From: Cyanobacteria bacterium SIG26 | Lineage (GTDB): Bacteria; Cyanobacteriota; Vampirovibrionia; Gastranaerophilales; Gastranaerophilaceae | DNA length: 64,000 nt | Direction of reading: 5' to 3' | Assembly: GCA_015152555.1 (NCBI GenBank) | Contig: SUTS01000003.1 | Location: forward strand, 62,001-126,000 | Shown here: positions 1 to 9,219 of the stretch, piece after piece | Layout: the number at the start of each line of letters is the position of its first letter | Numbering within the stretch: position 1 is the first letter of the stretch | Notes under the pieces: generated by a model | What the model saw: only the letters and a program-made list of their open reading frames with translations | What the model was told of the DNA's origin: nothing | Databases searched by the model: none | Program-made: the position numbers and the translations under genes

Positions 1-1888
1 ATTTGCCTTCTTTTGCCATATTATCAATCACTTCTAATTGCTTATAAAAATGTTTCCGAACTCCAAGTACCCGTTTATACCAATGATGAACACTTGATTT
101 CGATTTAGAAATCGAATTACACGGCTTACATAAACCTATAAAATTATTAAAGTCATTATCAAAACCTTCAACTTGCGGGTCTAAAAGACTCACTGTTGCA
201 ATACTTGGTTTAATTATGTTATATACAATCGTATAGAATTTATCTTTATCTGAAGTTGCATTTCTATCATCTGTTTTAGATAAGAAAGACATATATGATA
301 ATAATTTAATTCTAGTAACAACCCCACGTAAAAGAGATGGGGTTTCATCATTCATAAGATCAGATAAACAAGCTTCATTTAACTTATAAAATTCAAAATC
401 ATCAAATTTACCCTTGTCAACGTAATCCCAAATTCTTGAATTCACTTCATCAATCATCTCTGTAAATTTAGGATTTCCTGCATCTTCAAAATAATCTCTA
501 ATAACAACTAAATTATCCATAATTTCATAAAAATTCTTAGTATAATACGGTATCATTCGATATCTTAGAGTTTCAGCAAACTCATCATCGTCGATATTAG
601 GATTTTCCTCAACTATGTTGAAAAACTCATCTGCCAAATCACGTGAGACATCACCAATATACTTCTCATATTTTTTCAAAACATTCGAATAATCAATTAA
701 AGAATTGCATTTAGACAAATCTTGTTCAAATTTCACTTTAACGGAATGAGGCATCAATATTGTTTCACAAGACGCACAAGGAATATCTACGTCTTCTTGC
801 ATTAAAGGTTCAAACTCTCTATGATGTGAAGCTACATTCATCAAACTGGATAATCGATTTACAAAATAATCATCAAATTTAACGGTATCAAAAGAAGCTT
901 TATTTGAAGCAAATAAGAAATAAGGTATATATGAAAAATTCTTCTGAATATCACCTTTACCCATTAGAAATGCAATATCAGATATATAAAGTTTCAAATT
1001 CTCTTTTAAATTAGATTGTAAAGCGGGTTGTGTGGTTAAAAATGAGGTTTTACTTGCCCGAGAATTACATTTTTTACAAATTAAAACTTGATTATTATAC
1101 TTATCTTTATTTTTATCTAACTTTGATAACTGAGAAAAATCCTGTAAAGAACAAGAAAATATACGATTCGCTAATTCTTTAGAGATTTCAGTATCAGACA
1201 TCTGTTTATGCATAAAATTTGCTCTAAATATACTGGAATAGTGACTGGTTGCAGAAATTAACTCATTGTAAGAACCATGCAATTCTTGATTTTGTTCTCT
1301 GCTTAAATTTAATTTTGGCATTACATCAGCTATTTTCGTTTTAAAGACAGTTTTTGAATCTTTATTAGTAATAGATCGTACAGCATTTAATAACTCTTGT
1401 TTTAATGCTTCATCCTCAATAGTCTCGGCAAAGTCAAAAAACTTTTGCTTTGCAAATATAATTGACTGTTCATGACGTCTAAATGACTGACGACGAGCAT
1501 TTTGGAAAAACACATGCATATTATCATGTTCTGTATCTACAGAAAGAATTGAACGCATATTATTCGGTATAAAGTCAGAATAACGATTAAGTAACTTTAG
1601 AAAATCATCACCATTATCTATTTCTGCTGCGTCCTTTAATATGTTTGAAAATTCTTCTTCGGAAAGCATTTTTGTTCCGCAACAAGGACAGTGAATTCCA
1701 TTAATATTTTTATAATCAGCTAAATTAAAAGACGCTAATCCTTGAGTTTCAAAATTATCATCATTACATTGAAAAGAAATTTCAACAACATCTGACTTTA
1801 AGGGTTTTAAGTTATAACTCAATTGTGTTATCGGTGCCGAAGCATTAGGCTTTTGTAAAAAATTATATTTGTATGGAGTAATTATCAT
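1..1888 (-). CDS. HNH-like zinc-knuckle protein, paralogue of the 3809-5779 gene, 3' end beyond window
   Basis: I translated this gene directly: it opens at ATG 1888 with MIITPYKYNF and stays open to the window edge (about 629 codons), so the last few residues are missing. It aligns along its whole length with the protein at 3809-5779: an ISFQ tag near residue 38, a CPCC knuckle followed by K-M-L, helical stretches, a first N...CKKCN knuckle, a second half restarting at CASC followed by I-L-M-P-H, and a final N-F-I-G-L-CKPCN knuckle. The HNH D-H pair of the paralogue is replaced by leucine-rich sequence here, so this copy is probably not a nuclease. It lies 45 bp after the mTERF-like gene in the same direction, probably co-transcribed. 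Function unknown. Homology to the neighbour is certain; the HNH label is inference. Confidence 0.8.
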   Translation of the reverse strand, partial: MIITPYKYNFLQKPNASAPITQLSYNLKPLKSDVVEISFQCNDDNFETQGLASFNLADYKNINGIHCPCCGTKMLSEEEFSNILKDAAEIDNGDDFLKLLNRYSDFIPNNMRSILSVDTEHDNMHVFFQNARRQSFRRHEQSIIFAKQKFFDFAETIEDEALKQELLNAVRSITNKDSKTVFKTKIADVMPKLNLSREQNQELHGSYNELISATSHYSSIFRANFMHKQMSDTEISKELANRIFSCSLQDFSQLSKLDKNKDKYNNQVLICKKCNSRASKTSFLTTQPALQSNLKENLKLYISDIAFLMGKGDIQKNFSYIPYFLFASNKASFDTVKFDDYFVNRLSSLMNVASHHREFEPLMQEDVDIPCASCETILMPHSVKVKFEQDLSKCNSLIDYSNVLKKYEKYIGDVSRDLADEFFNIVEENPNIDDDEFAETLRYRMIPYYTKNFYEIMDNLVVIRDYFEDAGNPKFTEMIDEVNSRIWDYVDKGKFDDFEFYKLNEACLSDLMNDETPSLLRGVVTRIKLLSYMSFLSKTDDRNATSDKDKFYTIVYNIIKPSIATVSLLDPQVEGFDNDFNNFIGLCKPCNSISKSKSSVHHWYKRVLGVRKHFYKQLEVIDNMAKEGK

Positions 1889-1933
1889 AACATTCTTATT
1901 AAAACTGAACAAATTATTTTTTGCTTATTTTAT

Positions 1934-3808
1934 TTAACTATTAATAATTTGTAACAAAAATCTTTGCTTACCAAAATTATTTTGAGAATATATTTTCACA
2001 AATTCAACAAAATCCTCAGCGACTTTATTATCATTTGGAATAGAAAATGTATAAATTTTATCCTCAGGTTGTTCATTTATATAATCAACAAAATTTGTCG
2101 CATTTAACAACTTAGGTTTGTCCTGTTGTCGAACAAGATACATCAAAATATTTTGATATAAAACCTCATCCTTCGATGTCCTAATAGAAATCTCCCCATC
2201 TTCCTGATTTCTAACTTTTTTATAAAAATCTGCAATAGCAACTTTTTTAGATATAGATGAAGGATCTCTAACAAAAAATGCCGGATTTTTCATTCCCATC
2301 TGCATAAATTTATCCTTTGTCACATTATAAGCACTCGGAGCTTCATCAAGATTTCGTTTAAGTGTCTCTAGCTTTTTAACCAAAATTACAGGTTGAGATT
2401 TTGCAAGATTAATTGCCTGTTCAAAATCAATACTAAAAAGCTTTGAAATTTCTTGAGCTTTTTTCAATATAGTATTTGGAGAATAAACCAAAAGTGCGGG
2501 TACACTAACACACATTTTTCGATATTCATCTACACTTACCCCTAACAATTCCGCCCCTTTATCAAGCTTATTTTTTAAATTTTCAGATTTCAAATATAAT
2601 AACTCAGGAATTTGTTTACACATACCAACAAAAATCTTTTTTGTAACACCTAAAGCCTCAGATGTATCATTTATACTTTTATTAAAAAAGTCTTCATTGA
2701 AAGCAAGAATTGCTATATCTTTTCTTGCCATAGTTTTAAATTGTTCAGTTGTAATATCTAAAACCTTTGGAACATTTTTGATACGAGCCTTATATGTGTC
2801 TATATTTTCCGTAAGCATTACAGGAATACGAGAAAACAATGTTGAGACTCGAGCATGTGGTAGATTTAAAAGTTCAGAAAAATCATCGACTTTCTTTTTT
2901 ATAGTTTCAGGCGGATAAGCCAACAATTCAAAACGACGAATTAACATATCAGCATATTTTTCAGGAGGTAAATTTATCAACTTCGAAGTACTATCAATTT
3001 TAATAAAAATTTCATCAATATCTTTAGTCGCAAATTTTGCAAACGGTAATAACGATTCGATAATTTCATTTTCTGTTTGGTTTAATTTATAACGATTTTT
3101 TAATCCTGTTGCAAGATTAAAAAACTCTTGCGGTAATACATCATTTGCGCGTTGAATCTTTGCAATCCCTGATAAGACATATTGTCTTACAGTTGCTTCG
3201 GCAAAAGATAATAATGATGCAATTTTATTATATGATAACCCATCTGAACGCATTTCTAAAACTTTACGTTCATTTTGAGTCAAACTTACATCATTTAAAA
3301 CAGTATTTAATTTTTGTTTATCTACATCTCGTTCTTCATCACTGGGAGATGATACATAAGTATAAGCTTGAGATTCCGGAATAATTTCCTCATAAGAATA
3401 ATGAATATCAAAATTATTCACAAATTGAGCAGGAGCTTGAAAATCTCGAGATTTATGGACTCGTGCTTCTGTTTTTTCCGGACGAACTGAATTTAAAACA
3501 ACTAACAAGGCATCTGTATTTAATTCCCCTAGAGATTTTAAACTATCACAAGCTTCCAATAAAGAAAGATGTAACTTTTGAACATAGTCGGGTCTAAAAG
3601 AAGCAAAACGAGGGATTATATGATGCTTAGATTCTTTTTTAAAATAAGGATTGTATAAATCACACAATTGAGATTTTAAATCATTTATAGAGCAGTCAGA
3701 AGAAGCCGTATTTAACTCATCTAACAAAACATTAGATCTTTCTCTGGATTTTTTATCAAGTTCAATAGCCCTAAAAGATATCGCAGAAAACATAGCAGGA
3801 ATTTTCAT
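1934..3808 (-). CDS. HTH protein with seven 36-residue mTERF-like helical repeats
   Basis: This 624-residue protein begins MKIPAMFSAISFRA, which contains the SF-type tag found in other proteins here. Residues about 175-222 form a LuxR/sigma region 4-like helix-turn-helix (LTQNERKVLEMRSDGLSYNK, then AEATVRQYVLSGI). Residues 277-528 are seven contiguous repeats of exactly 36 residues, starting at 277, 313, 349, 385, 421, 457 and 493. The consensus is roughly LLGVsxexfxkM-x4-PxlL, then e-x-lkkk. This pattern resembles mitochondrial transcription termination factor (mTERF) repeats, which bind nucleic acid as a helical solenoid. The ATG follows the stop codon of the upstream HNH gene directly, so translation is probably coupled. 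A nucleic-acid-binding role is inference. Another alpha-solenoid repeat (PPR- or octotricopeptide-like) is the main alternative. Confidence 0.85.
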   Translation of the reverse strand: MKIPAMFSAISFRAIELDKKSRERSNVLLDELNTASSDCSINDLKSQLCDLYNPYFKKESKHHIIPRFASFRPDYVQKLHLSLLEACDSLKSLGELNTDALLVVLNSVRPEKTEARVHKSRDFQAPAQFVNNFDIHYSYEEIIPESQAYTYVSSPSDEERDVDKQKLNTVLNDVSLTQNERKVLEMRSDGLSYNKIASLLSFAEATVRQYVLSGIAKIQRANDVLPQEFFNLATGLKNRYKLNQTENEIIESLLPFAKFATKDIDEIFIKIDSTSKLINLPPEKYADMLIRRFELLAYPPETIKKKVDDFSELLNLPHARVSTLFSRIPVMLTENIDTYKARIKNVPKVLDITTEQFKTMARKDIAILAFNEDFFNKSINDTSEALGVTKKIFVGMCKQIPELLYLKSENLKNKLDKGAELLGVSVDEYRKMCVSVPALLVYSPNTILKKAQEISKLFSIDFEQAINLAKSQPVILVKKLETLKRNLDEAPSAYNVTKDKFMQMGMKNPAFFVRDPSSISKKVAIADFYKKVRNQEDGEISIRTSKDEVLYQNILMYLVRQQDKPKLLNATNFVDYINEQPEDKIYTFSIPNDNKVAEDFVEFVKIYSQNNFGKQRFLLQIINS

Positions 3809-5779
3809 TTATACACTATCTCCTTCTTCAAACAAATAACGCATATCAAAACGACCATACGTAGATTTATAAACTTTATCAGCTATAGTTTTTGCCCAAT
3901 CTTCATAACCGAAAATAATCCCGTCTTTTGACATTTTATCAACAATAAGTAAATGCTTATCAAAATTTTTTCTAACATTTATATTTTGACTAAACCAAGA
4001 ATTTATACTTTTTCTACCCTTTAAATTATTACAAGCTTTGCATAAACCTACCATGTTATATTTATCACTACTACCGCCAAGCGCCAGAGCATCCAAATGA
4101 TCACCTGTACCAACAGAAGCTTTAAACAAATTAAAAATAGTTGTATGTAATAAATTTTTATCAGTTCTGCCTGACAACAAATTTGGCTGAGTAATATTAT
4201 ATTTATATGCGATTTTCTTTAAATCTTCTAAAAAAATATAAGTCGATTTAGTACAATCATTATCCAAATCAATCCCATCTAAACATGCAATAACCAGATT
4301 TTTATAATTATAATCATTAAATTTACCGTCATAAATATAATTATAAACTCGTTTATATATAAGATCCATTGTTTCCAATTGCTTTAATGAGCCATTTTTA
4401 ACTAAATAACTACGACCTTTTTTATATTTATGAAGTATGTCGTACACCTCTTGATTTAATTTTGCTTCTAACCGGTGCAAAACTTTTTTATAAAACTGAG
4501 AAATTTCAATATCGGGGTTTTTCAAAAAAACACCATACATTATGTCTACAAGTTCGTTTGAATATTCTCCAACATATTTTTTATACTTTGCAACAACATC
4601 CATATAATCCTTTGTAGACCTACAATAAAGTAATGCTGTATCAATTTCTTTTTTTACATCATGAGGAAGCATTGTACTTGAACATCCTGCGCAAGGTACA
4701 TCAACTTTTGTCTGTATAGTAGGTTCAAAATCTTCATGACGAGAGGCTATACGAACAATTCTTAAAATATCTCTTATATCCGCTTCAGTAAAAGAAATCT
4801 TTTCCTTTGAAAACTTTGTTATAATATTACAAATATTTGTTAAATAAGCTTTACTAAATGGTAATACATCCTTTCCCATTAAATAAGCTAAATCAGTTAA
4901 GTAAGTTCGCAAATTTGAATCAAATTCAATATTATCAATCGAATTATAGGTTAAAAATATATTTTTAACAGAATTTTCATCACAACGTTTACAAACTAAA
5001 ACTTCATTATTAACCCAATCCTCAGGTAAAATTTGCGAAATTTTTGTATGTTTTTGACAAGAAAAAGCAAACACTCGTTTTACTAATTCTTGAGATAATT
5101 CCGCAACACTCATATCATCCACATTATTTATCCGAAAAACATTATAATAATCACAGCTATTACGTACATAAGCAAATGCACTTTTAGTCGCAGCAAACAG
5201 TTTCTTATCATCCAAACTTTTGAAACCTTTGATAATCGGATATAAACGCTGTCTGTAATAATAGCTCTTTTCTGTAGGTGAGACTTGACTTATGGCCTCT
5301 TGTAATTGGGCTTTTTCTTCCGGTAACAACTCTTCCGCCATATTTAGTAAATAAGAATTAGCAATACTCACATGATTTCGATGTCTATAATTTGCGTACT
5401 TAGCATTATCTATAAAAAACTCTTTAAAATCTTTATTTGCAAAAGCTTCCGGTTTATCAATTCCACGCAAAATACTTCTCATATTTTTGGGAACATAATC
5501 TTTATACTCCCTTAATAATTCAATAAATTCTTGCGTCGTATTTATTTTCCCTGCTCGTTCTACCAACGAATCATAAGATGCTTGAGTTAACATTTTTGCC
5601 CCACAATTAGGACAATGTATACCATCAATCTCTCTCGCAGGTAATAAATACGACATATCACCTTTAAAAGATATTTGTACACTATCTTGAGGCAAGTCAC
5701 ATTTTAATGGTTTTTGTTGTAATGAACTTACCGATAGAGGATTTATAAATAAATTATAATTTATAGGGAGAATTCTCAT
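3809..5779 (-). CDS. Duplicated zinc-knuckle protein with C-terminal HNH-like motif
   Basis: I start this at ATG 5779 (MRILPINYN, 656 residues), not the longer frame from 5803, because the paralogue starts at the matching point and a TATAAT lies exactly 6 nt before this ATG. An ISFKG tag is at residues 36-40. The protein has two similar halves. CPNC (56-59), followed by a K-M-L and a helical region, ends in a CKRC knuckle (263-266). CAGC (363-366), followed by T-M-L-P-H, ends in DH (560-561), GG, N and CKAC-N (580-584). The last block reads as an HNH/treble-clef motif (D-H...G-G...N...C-x2-C-N). The first half retains H, N and CxxC in similar spacing. No signal peptide is seen. Nuclease activity is plausible but unproven. 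Confidence 0.82.
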   Translation of the reverse strand: MRILPINYNLFINPLSVSSLQQKPLKCDLPQDSVQISFKGDMSYLLPAREIDGIHCPNCGAKMLTQASYDSLVERAGKINTTQEFIELLREYKDYVPKNMRSILRGIDKPEAFANKDFKEFFIDNAKYANYRHRNHVSIANSYLLNMAEELLPEEKAQLQEAISQVSPTEKSYYYRQRLYPIIKGFKSLDDKKLFAATKSAFAYVRNSCDYYNVFRINNVDDMSVAELSQELVKRVFAFSCQKHTKISQILPEDWVNNEVLVCKRCDENSVKNIFLTYNSIDNIEFDSNLRTYLTDLAYLMGKDVLPFSKAYLTNICNIITKFSKEKISFTEADIRDILRIVRIASRHEDFEPTIQTKVDVPCAGCSSTMLPHDVKKEIDTALLYCRSTKDYMDVVAKYKKYVGEYSNELVDIMYGVFLKNPDIEISQFYKKVLHRLEAKLNQEVYDILHKYKKGRSYLVKNGSLKQLETMDLIYKRVYNYIYDGKFNDYNYKNLVIACLDGIDLDNDCTKSTYIFLEDLKKIAYKYNITQPNLLSGRTDKNLLHTTIFNLFKASVGTGDHLDALALGGSSDKYNMVGLCKACNNLKGRKSINSWFSQNINVRKNFDKHLLIVDKMSKDGIIFGYEDWAKTIADKVYKSTYGRFDMRYLFEEGDSV

Positions 5780-5785
5780 TGTAAA

Positions 5786-5791
5786 ATTATA
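5786..5791 (-). promoter_or_regulatory. -10 hexamer TATAAT, predicted leaderless start
   Basis: On the minus strand TATAAT is followed by TTTACA and then the ATG at 5779. There is no Shine-Dalgarno sequence. The expected transcription start falls on or next to the A of ATG. The same hexamer-6 nt-ATG spacing recurs at other genes in this window. Confidence 0.6.
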
Positions 5792-5849
5792 AAAACCGAA
5801 CAAAATAAAATTTGCCTGAGTTTATAATTTTTATAAAAATCGTTAAATT

Positions 5850-6788
5850 TTATACACGGACTTCTTCTAACGTTTCCACATAACGAACAGCATATACTGC
5901 ACCTACTGCACCATCAGAAGCCGCCGTTATAACTTGACGCAATGGAGTATTTCTTACATCTCCAATAGCATAAACTCCCTCAATCGAAGTTTTCATTGTT
6001 TCATCCGTTATAATAAACCCTTTTTGATCTTGTGCAACTTGTCCGTTAAAATAATCTACATTAGGTAATATACCAATATAAGGGAATATTCCGTCAATTT
6101 TTAATTCAGATACATTAGCGGTTTTTACATTTTTAATAATTGCACAATTAACTAAGTCTTCTCCTGTAATTTCTGTTACCACAGAATCATATACAAATTC
6201 TAATTTATCATTTTTAAATGCACGTTCTTGAACAATTTTATCCGCGCGTAATTCATCACGGCGATGAATTAGATAAACTTTGGACGCGAATTTAGTAAGA
6301 TACATTGCTTCTTCAACAGCAGAATTACCGCCACCAACAACAGCAACAATTTTATCTTTATAAAAAGCACCGTCACAAACAGCACAATAGCTTACCCCAC
6401 GACCAACATATTCCAACTCACCAGGAACATTCAGTTTCATTGGTTTTGCGCCGGTAGCAACAATAATCGATTTTGCTCTAAATTCAAACTCTTTTGTTTT
6501 AATAATTTTTGGATTTGAAATTAAATCAATTGACTCAATTTCTTGCATAGGAAATTTCTCTACCCCAAACATGTCTGCATGTTCTTCAAATTTTTCCATC
6601 ATATCAAATCCGCCGATTTTCCCAAACCCCGGATAATTTTCTAACTCCAAATAATTTGAAGGTTGTCCTCCCAACATATTAACATCAACTATTGCAGTAG
6701 TTGCAGCTCCACGAGATGCATATATCGCAGCAGAAAATCCTGCAGGACCTCCTCCTAATATCACTATATCGAAATCTTTTACTTGCAT
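5850..6788 (-). CDS. trxB: Thioredoxin reductase
   Basis: This 312-residue cytoplasmic flavoenzyme transfers electrons from NADPH to thioredoxin. It has the FAD-binding GGGPAGFSAA at residues 12-21, the redox-active CAVC at 135-138, the NADPH-binding GGGNSAVEEA from 152, the HRRDELRA phosphate-binding stretch, and the C-terminal FAD motif YAIGDVR. Length and domain order match bacterial TrxB. GAGGG lies about 8 nt before the ATG. It is preceded in the same direction by a lipoprotein gene 14 bp away, so the two may be co-transcribed. No thioredoxin gene is nearby. Confidence 0.97.
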   Translation of the reverse strand: MQVKDFDIVILGGGPAGFSAAIYASRGAATTAIVDVNMLGGQPSNYLELENYPGFGKIGGFDMMEKFEEHADMFGVEKFPMQEIESIDLISNPKIIKTKEFEFRAKSIIVATGAKPMKLNVPGELEYVGRGVSYCAVCDGAFYKDKIVAVVGGGNSAVEEAMYLTKFASKVYLIHRRDELRADKIVQERAFKNDKLEFVYDSVVTEITGEDLVNCAIIKNVKTANVSELKIDGIFPYIGILPNVDYFNGQVAQDQKGFIITDETMKTSIEGVYAIGDVRNTPLRQVITAASDGAVGAVYAVRYVETLEEVRV

Positions 6789-6802
6789 GTTATTTCCCTC
6801 AA

Positions 6803-7315
6803 TTATTCTAATACACTATTACCAGATATTTTTTCTCCTAAAACAGAATACTTTGCCGTTTCTGTTTTAATTATTTTACCATTAACATCAGAAATTGTAT
6901 CTAATCTTAACTCATCGTAACCTTCAAAATTTTCAGCCGTTATTATTATACTAACCTTATCAGTCAAAATTTTATTACCCACCCTTCCGGTTTTAGTAAA
7001 TACAACCGAATTATCAGTTACATTTTCAATTTTTATATCCGCTGAAGCTCCTGAAAAAGGATTACTTAATACAATGACGTCATTTTCCTGCGATAAGTTC
7101 CAAAAATCAATCCCGCGAATTTTAAACACAGTCGGAGCATTAGTATCAATACGCTTAGACATAACCCTCCACGAACCGTAAATAACTTTAGGAACAGCCA
7201 CAACAGAACCCCTCAATAATATATTTAAAACATTTTCATCCGCTAATGCACTACAACCTGTTAAAGAAAAAAATAGCAACAGAAAAAGAAATATTGAGTT
7301 TAAGAACTTAGTCAT
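6803..7315 (-). CDS. Putative lipoprotein
   Basis: From ATG 7315 the product is about 170 residues. It begins MTKFLNSIFLFLLLFFSLTGC, a classic lipoprotein signal with lipobox LTGC, so the mature protein is probably lipid-anchored in the envelope. The rest is beta-rich with no motif I recognise (KVIYGSWRVMSKRID, then short hydrophobic strands). An in-frame upstream ATG at 7339 would add eight residues. I prefer 7315 because the signal peptide is then typical and AAGGG lies about 9 nt upstream, but a TATTAA six nt before the 7339 ATG keeps the longer start possible. Function unknown. Confidence 0.75.
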   Translation of the reverse strand: MTKFLNSIFLFLLLFFSLTGCSALADENVLNILLRGSVVAVPKVIYGSWRVMSKRIDTNAPTVFKIRGIDFWNLSQENDVIVLSNPFSGASADIKIENVTDNSVVFTKTGRVGNKILTDKVSIIITAENFEGYDELRLDTISDVNGKIIKTETAKYSVLGEKISGNSVLE

Positions 7316-7375
7316 AATGCATACCCTTATATTATACATTATCTATTAATAATGAAACAATCTAGTATTGTCAAA

Positions 7376-8764
7376 TTAGATATGAGACATTTTAGCTTGT
7401 AACATCTGAGCAGAATCCTCATAACCTGCTCGCCCCATTAATGCATAAGTATAATTTTTAGACTGCTCAACACCCGGCTGATTAAATGCATTTATATTAT
7501 ATAACTCACCTGCAATTGCTGTTTGAACCTCAAACATATATAATAATTGCGCTAAATAATATCCGTTGATTTTTGGCATAGTAATAGTTACAGACGGACG
7601 TTCATAATCTGATAATGATACTTTTGTTGAATCGGCCTCAGCATTCAACAAATCATTCATTGTCTTACCACCTAAATAACCGATACCGGTATATTCAAAA
7701 ATTCTAGGGATATCAACAGTCGTATCAAAATTTTCAACCCTAATAAAATTGATAATTTTGTCATTAGGTCCTTCATTATAAAGCTGAATTTGAGAATGTT
7801 GATCTGTTGCACCAAGAGCTTTTATTGGAGTTTGTCCAACATTGACAGCATTACCATTATTATCAACGTTCTTACCCAAAGACTCCGCCCATAATTGAAC
7901 ATACCAATCCGAAACATATTTCAAACGGCTGGAATATGGCATCATTACAGACAAATGCTTCTCTTTTTTAGTATCCATTAAAAACTGAATTAACGCATTT
8001 TGTGCTGCGATATTTTCATTTATATCGGTATTTTTAAGCGCCAAATCCATATCTTTAATGCCATTCATAATTTCATCGATATCAATACCAACAAGAGCAA
8101 ATGGCAACAACCCGACAGCCGAAAACACTGAAAATCTACCACCTACATCGTCAGGGACAACAAAAGTCTTATAACCTTCTTGTTCGGATATTTGTCTTAA
8201 CACACCGGTTTGTCTATCTGTTGTTGCAACAATATGTTTACGATAATCATCGCCCAATTTTTCTTTCATAAGGTTTTTTATCACCATAAATTGAGACATC
8301 GTTTCTGCAGTAGAGCCGGATTTAGTAATAACATTGACTAAAGTCTTTTTTAAATCCAAGATATGTAATAACCCGGAAACAGTATCAGGATCTATATTGT
8401 CTAAAAAGAAAATTCTTGGGAAATTATCACGTTGCTCAGGGGTTAATAAATTCCAATAAGGCTTTAATAAAGCTTCTGTTACTGCCAAACCACCTAAAGC
8501 TGAACCACCGATACCTAATACCAAAATATTTTCAAATCGATTACGAACCAAAGAAGCATATTCTTTAACATACCAAAGAGTTTCTTCATTATAGCCCAAA
8601 TTCATCCACTGAAGCCATTGTCCGGGTTTATCTTTTCTTTTATTTAAATCCGCAATAATCTCAGCTATACGAGATTTGTATCGGGTAAATTCACTTGCGA
8701 TATCTAAACCATGATTTTGCCCAACCACAGAAATATCCGCATTTCTATAATCCAAGGTAATCAT
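7376..8764 (-). CDS. pgi: Glucose-6-phosphate isomerase
   Basis: This 462-residue enzyme interconverts glucose-6-phosphate and fructose-6-phosphate in glycolysis. Recognisable blocks are the N-terminal LVLGIGGSALGG sugar-phosphate loop, VITKSGSTAETM, the VGGRFSVFSAVGLLP signature, and a C-terminal block with NQPGVEQSKNY. The length matches the short (Bacillus/cyanobacterial-type) bacterial Pgi. GAGGG lies just before the ATG at 8764. It is transcribed leftwards towards the lipoprotein and trxB, separated from the former by about 60 bp. Confidence 0.97.
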   Translation of the reverse strand: MITLDYRNADISVVGQNHGLDIASEFTRYKSRIAEIIADLNKRKDKPGQWLQWMNLGYNEETLWYVKEYASLVRNRFENILVLGIGGSALGGLAVTEALLKPYWNLLTPEQRDNFPRIFFLDNIDPDTVSGLLHILDLKKTLVNVITKSGSTAETMSQFMVIKNLMKEKLGDDYRKHIVATTDRQTGVLRQISEQEGYKTFVVPDDVGGRFSVFSAVGLLPFALVGIDIDEIMNGIKDMDLALKNTDINENIAAQNALIQFLMDTKKEKHLSVMMPYSSRLKYVSDWYVQLWAESLGKNVDNNGNAVNVGQTPIKALGATDQHSQIQLYNEGPNDKIINFIRVENFDTTVDIPRIFEYTGIGYLGGKTMNDLLNAEADSTKVSLSDYERPSVTITMPKINGYYLAQLLYMFEVQTAIAGELYNINAFNQPGVEQSKNYTYALMGRAGYEDSAQMLQAKMSHI

Positions 8765-8820
8765 ATATCCCTCAAAAAACCTTCCTGTTCTATAACTAAC
8801 CTATAATACCATTTTATATA

Positions 8821-9165
8821 AACAAGGGGTAAATGCAAGGGGGTAAATGTATTGGTGTTGATAACATTTGCCAAATTGTCATTCTGGTGAAGCGAAGAAT
8901 CTCCTAATATCTTTCTTTACAATTTTATGAGATTCTTCGGGCTAAAGCCCTCAGAATGACGGTACCACCACATCCACCCCTCACCTTATTAGATCCTGAA
9001 TCAAGTTCAAGATGACATGGCTGAGGGTGAGGTGACATAATACTTCCCCTCCCTGGATGGGGAGGGGGTAGGGGTGGGGTGATAAGATTGATGAGGTGAT
9101 ACAATACTCCCCTCCCTATCCAAGAACGTGAAAACAACTAAACAGAATTTGTCCAAGAAAGAGAA
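8821..9165. repeat. Composite non-coding repeat island A
   Basis: This gap upstream of pgi holds no convincing gene. It contains, in order: GGGGTAAATG repeats (about 8826-8850), an 83-bp inverted repeat (8878-8960), a TTCAAGATGACAT block (about 9005-9017), a GC-rich hairpin CCCTCCCTGGATGGGGAGGG (about 9049-9068) leading into a G-rich tract, and GTGAAAACAACTAAACAG (9128-9145). Most of these blocks recur in the same order at 33936-34200. The base composition is unlike the coding DNA around it. Confidence 0.6.
8878..8960. repeat. 83-bp imperfect inverted repeat
   Basis: The outer arms are GTCATTCTG and CAGAATGAC. Inner arms CGAAGAATCTC and GAGATTCTTCG flank an AT-rich loop. The element is MITE- or REP-like and non-coding, with no transposase nearby. 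Confidence 0.7.
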
Positions 9166-9168
9166 CAT

Positions 9169-9213
9169 AAAAAAACACCCCTCGCCATAATCGTGAGCGA
9201 AGGGTGTTTTTTT
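9169..9213 (-). terminator. Bidirectional rho-independent terminator
   Basis: The stem AACACCCCTCGC / GCGAAGGGTGTT (one mismatch) is flanked by an A-run on the left and a T-run on the right. It lies directly after the stop of the 9220-9660 gene, for which the minus-strand T-run serves. Confidence 0.85.
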
Positions 9214-9219
9214 ATAAAA

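Noticed and set aside
8925-9137. 70-codon ORF on the minus strand
   Set aside because: It lies within the inverted repeat and GC-rich hairpin island. The peptide (PPLPPPHPGRG) is translated repeat and has no ribosome-binding site.
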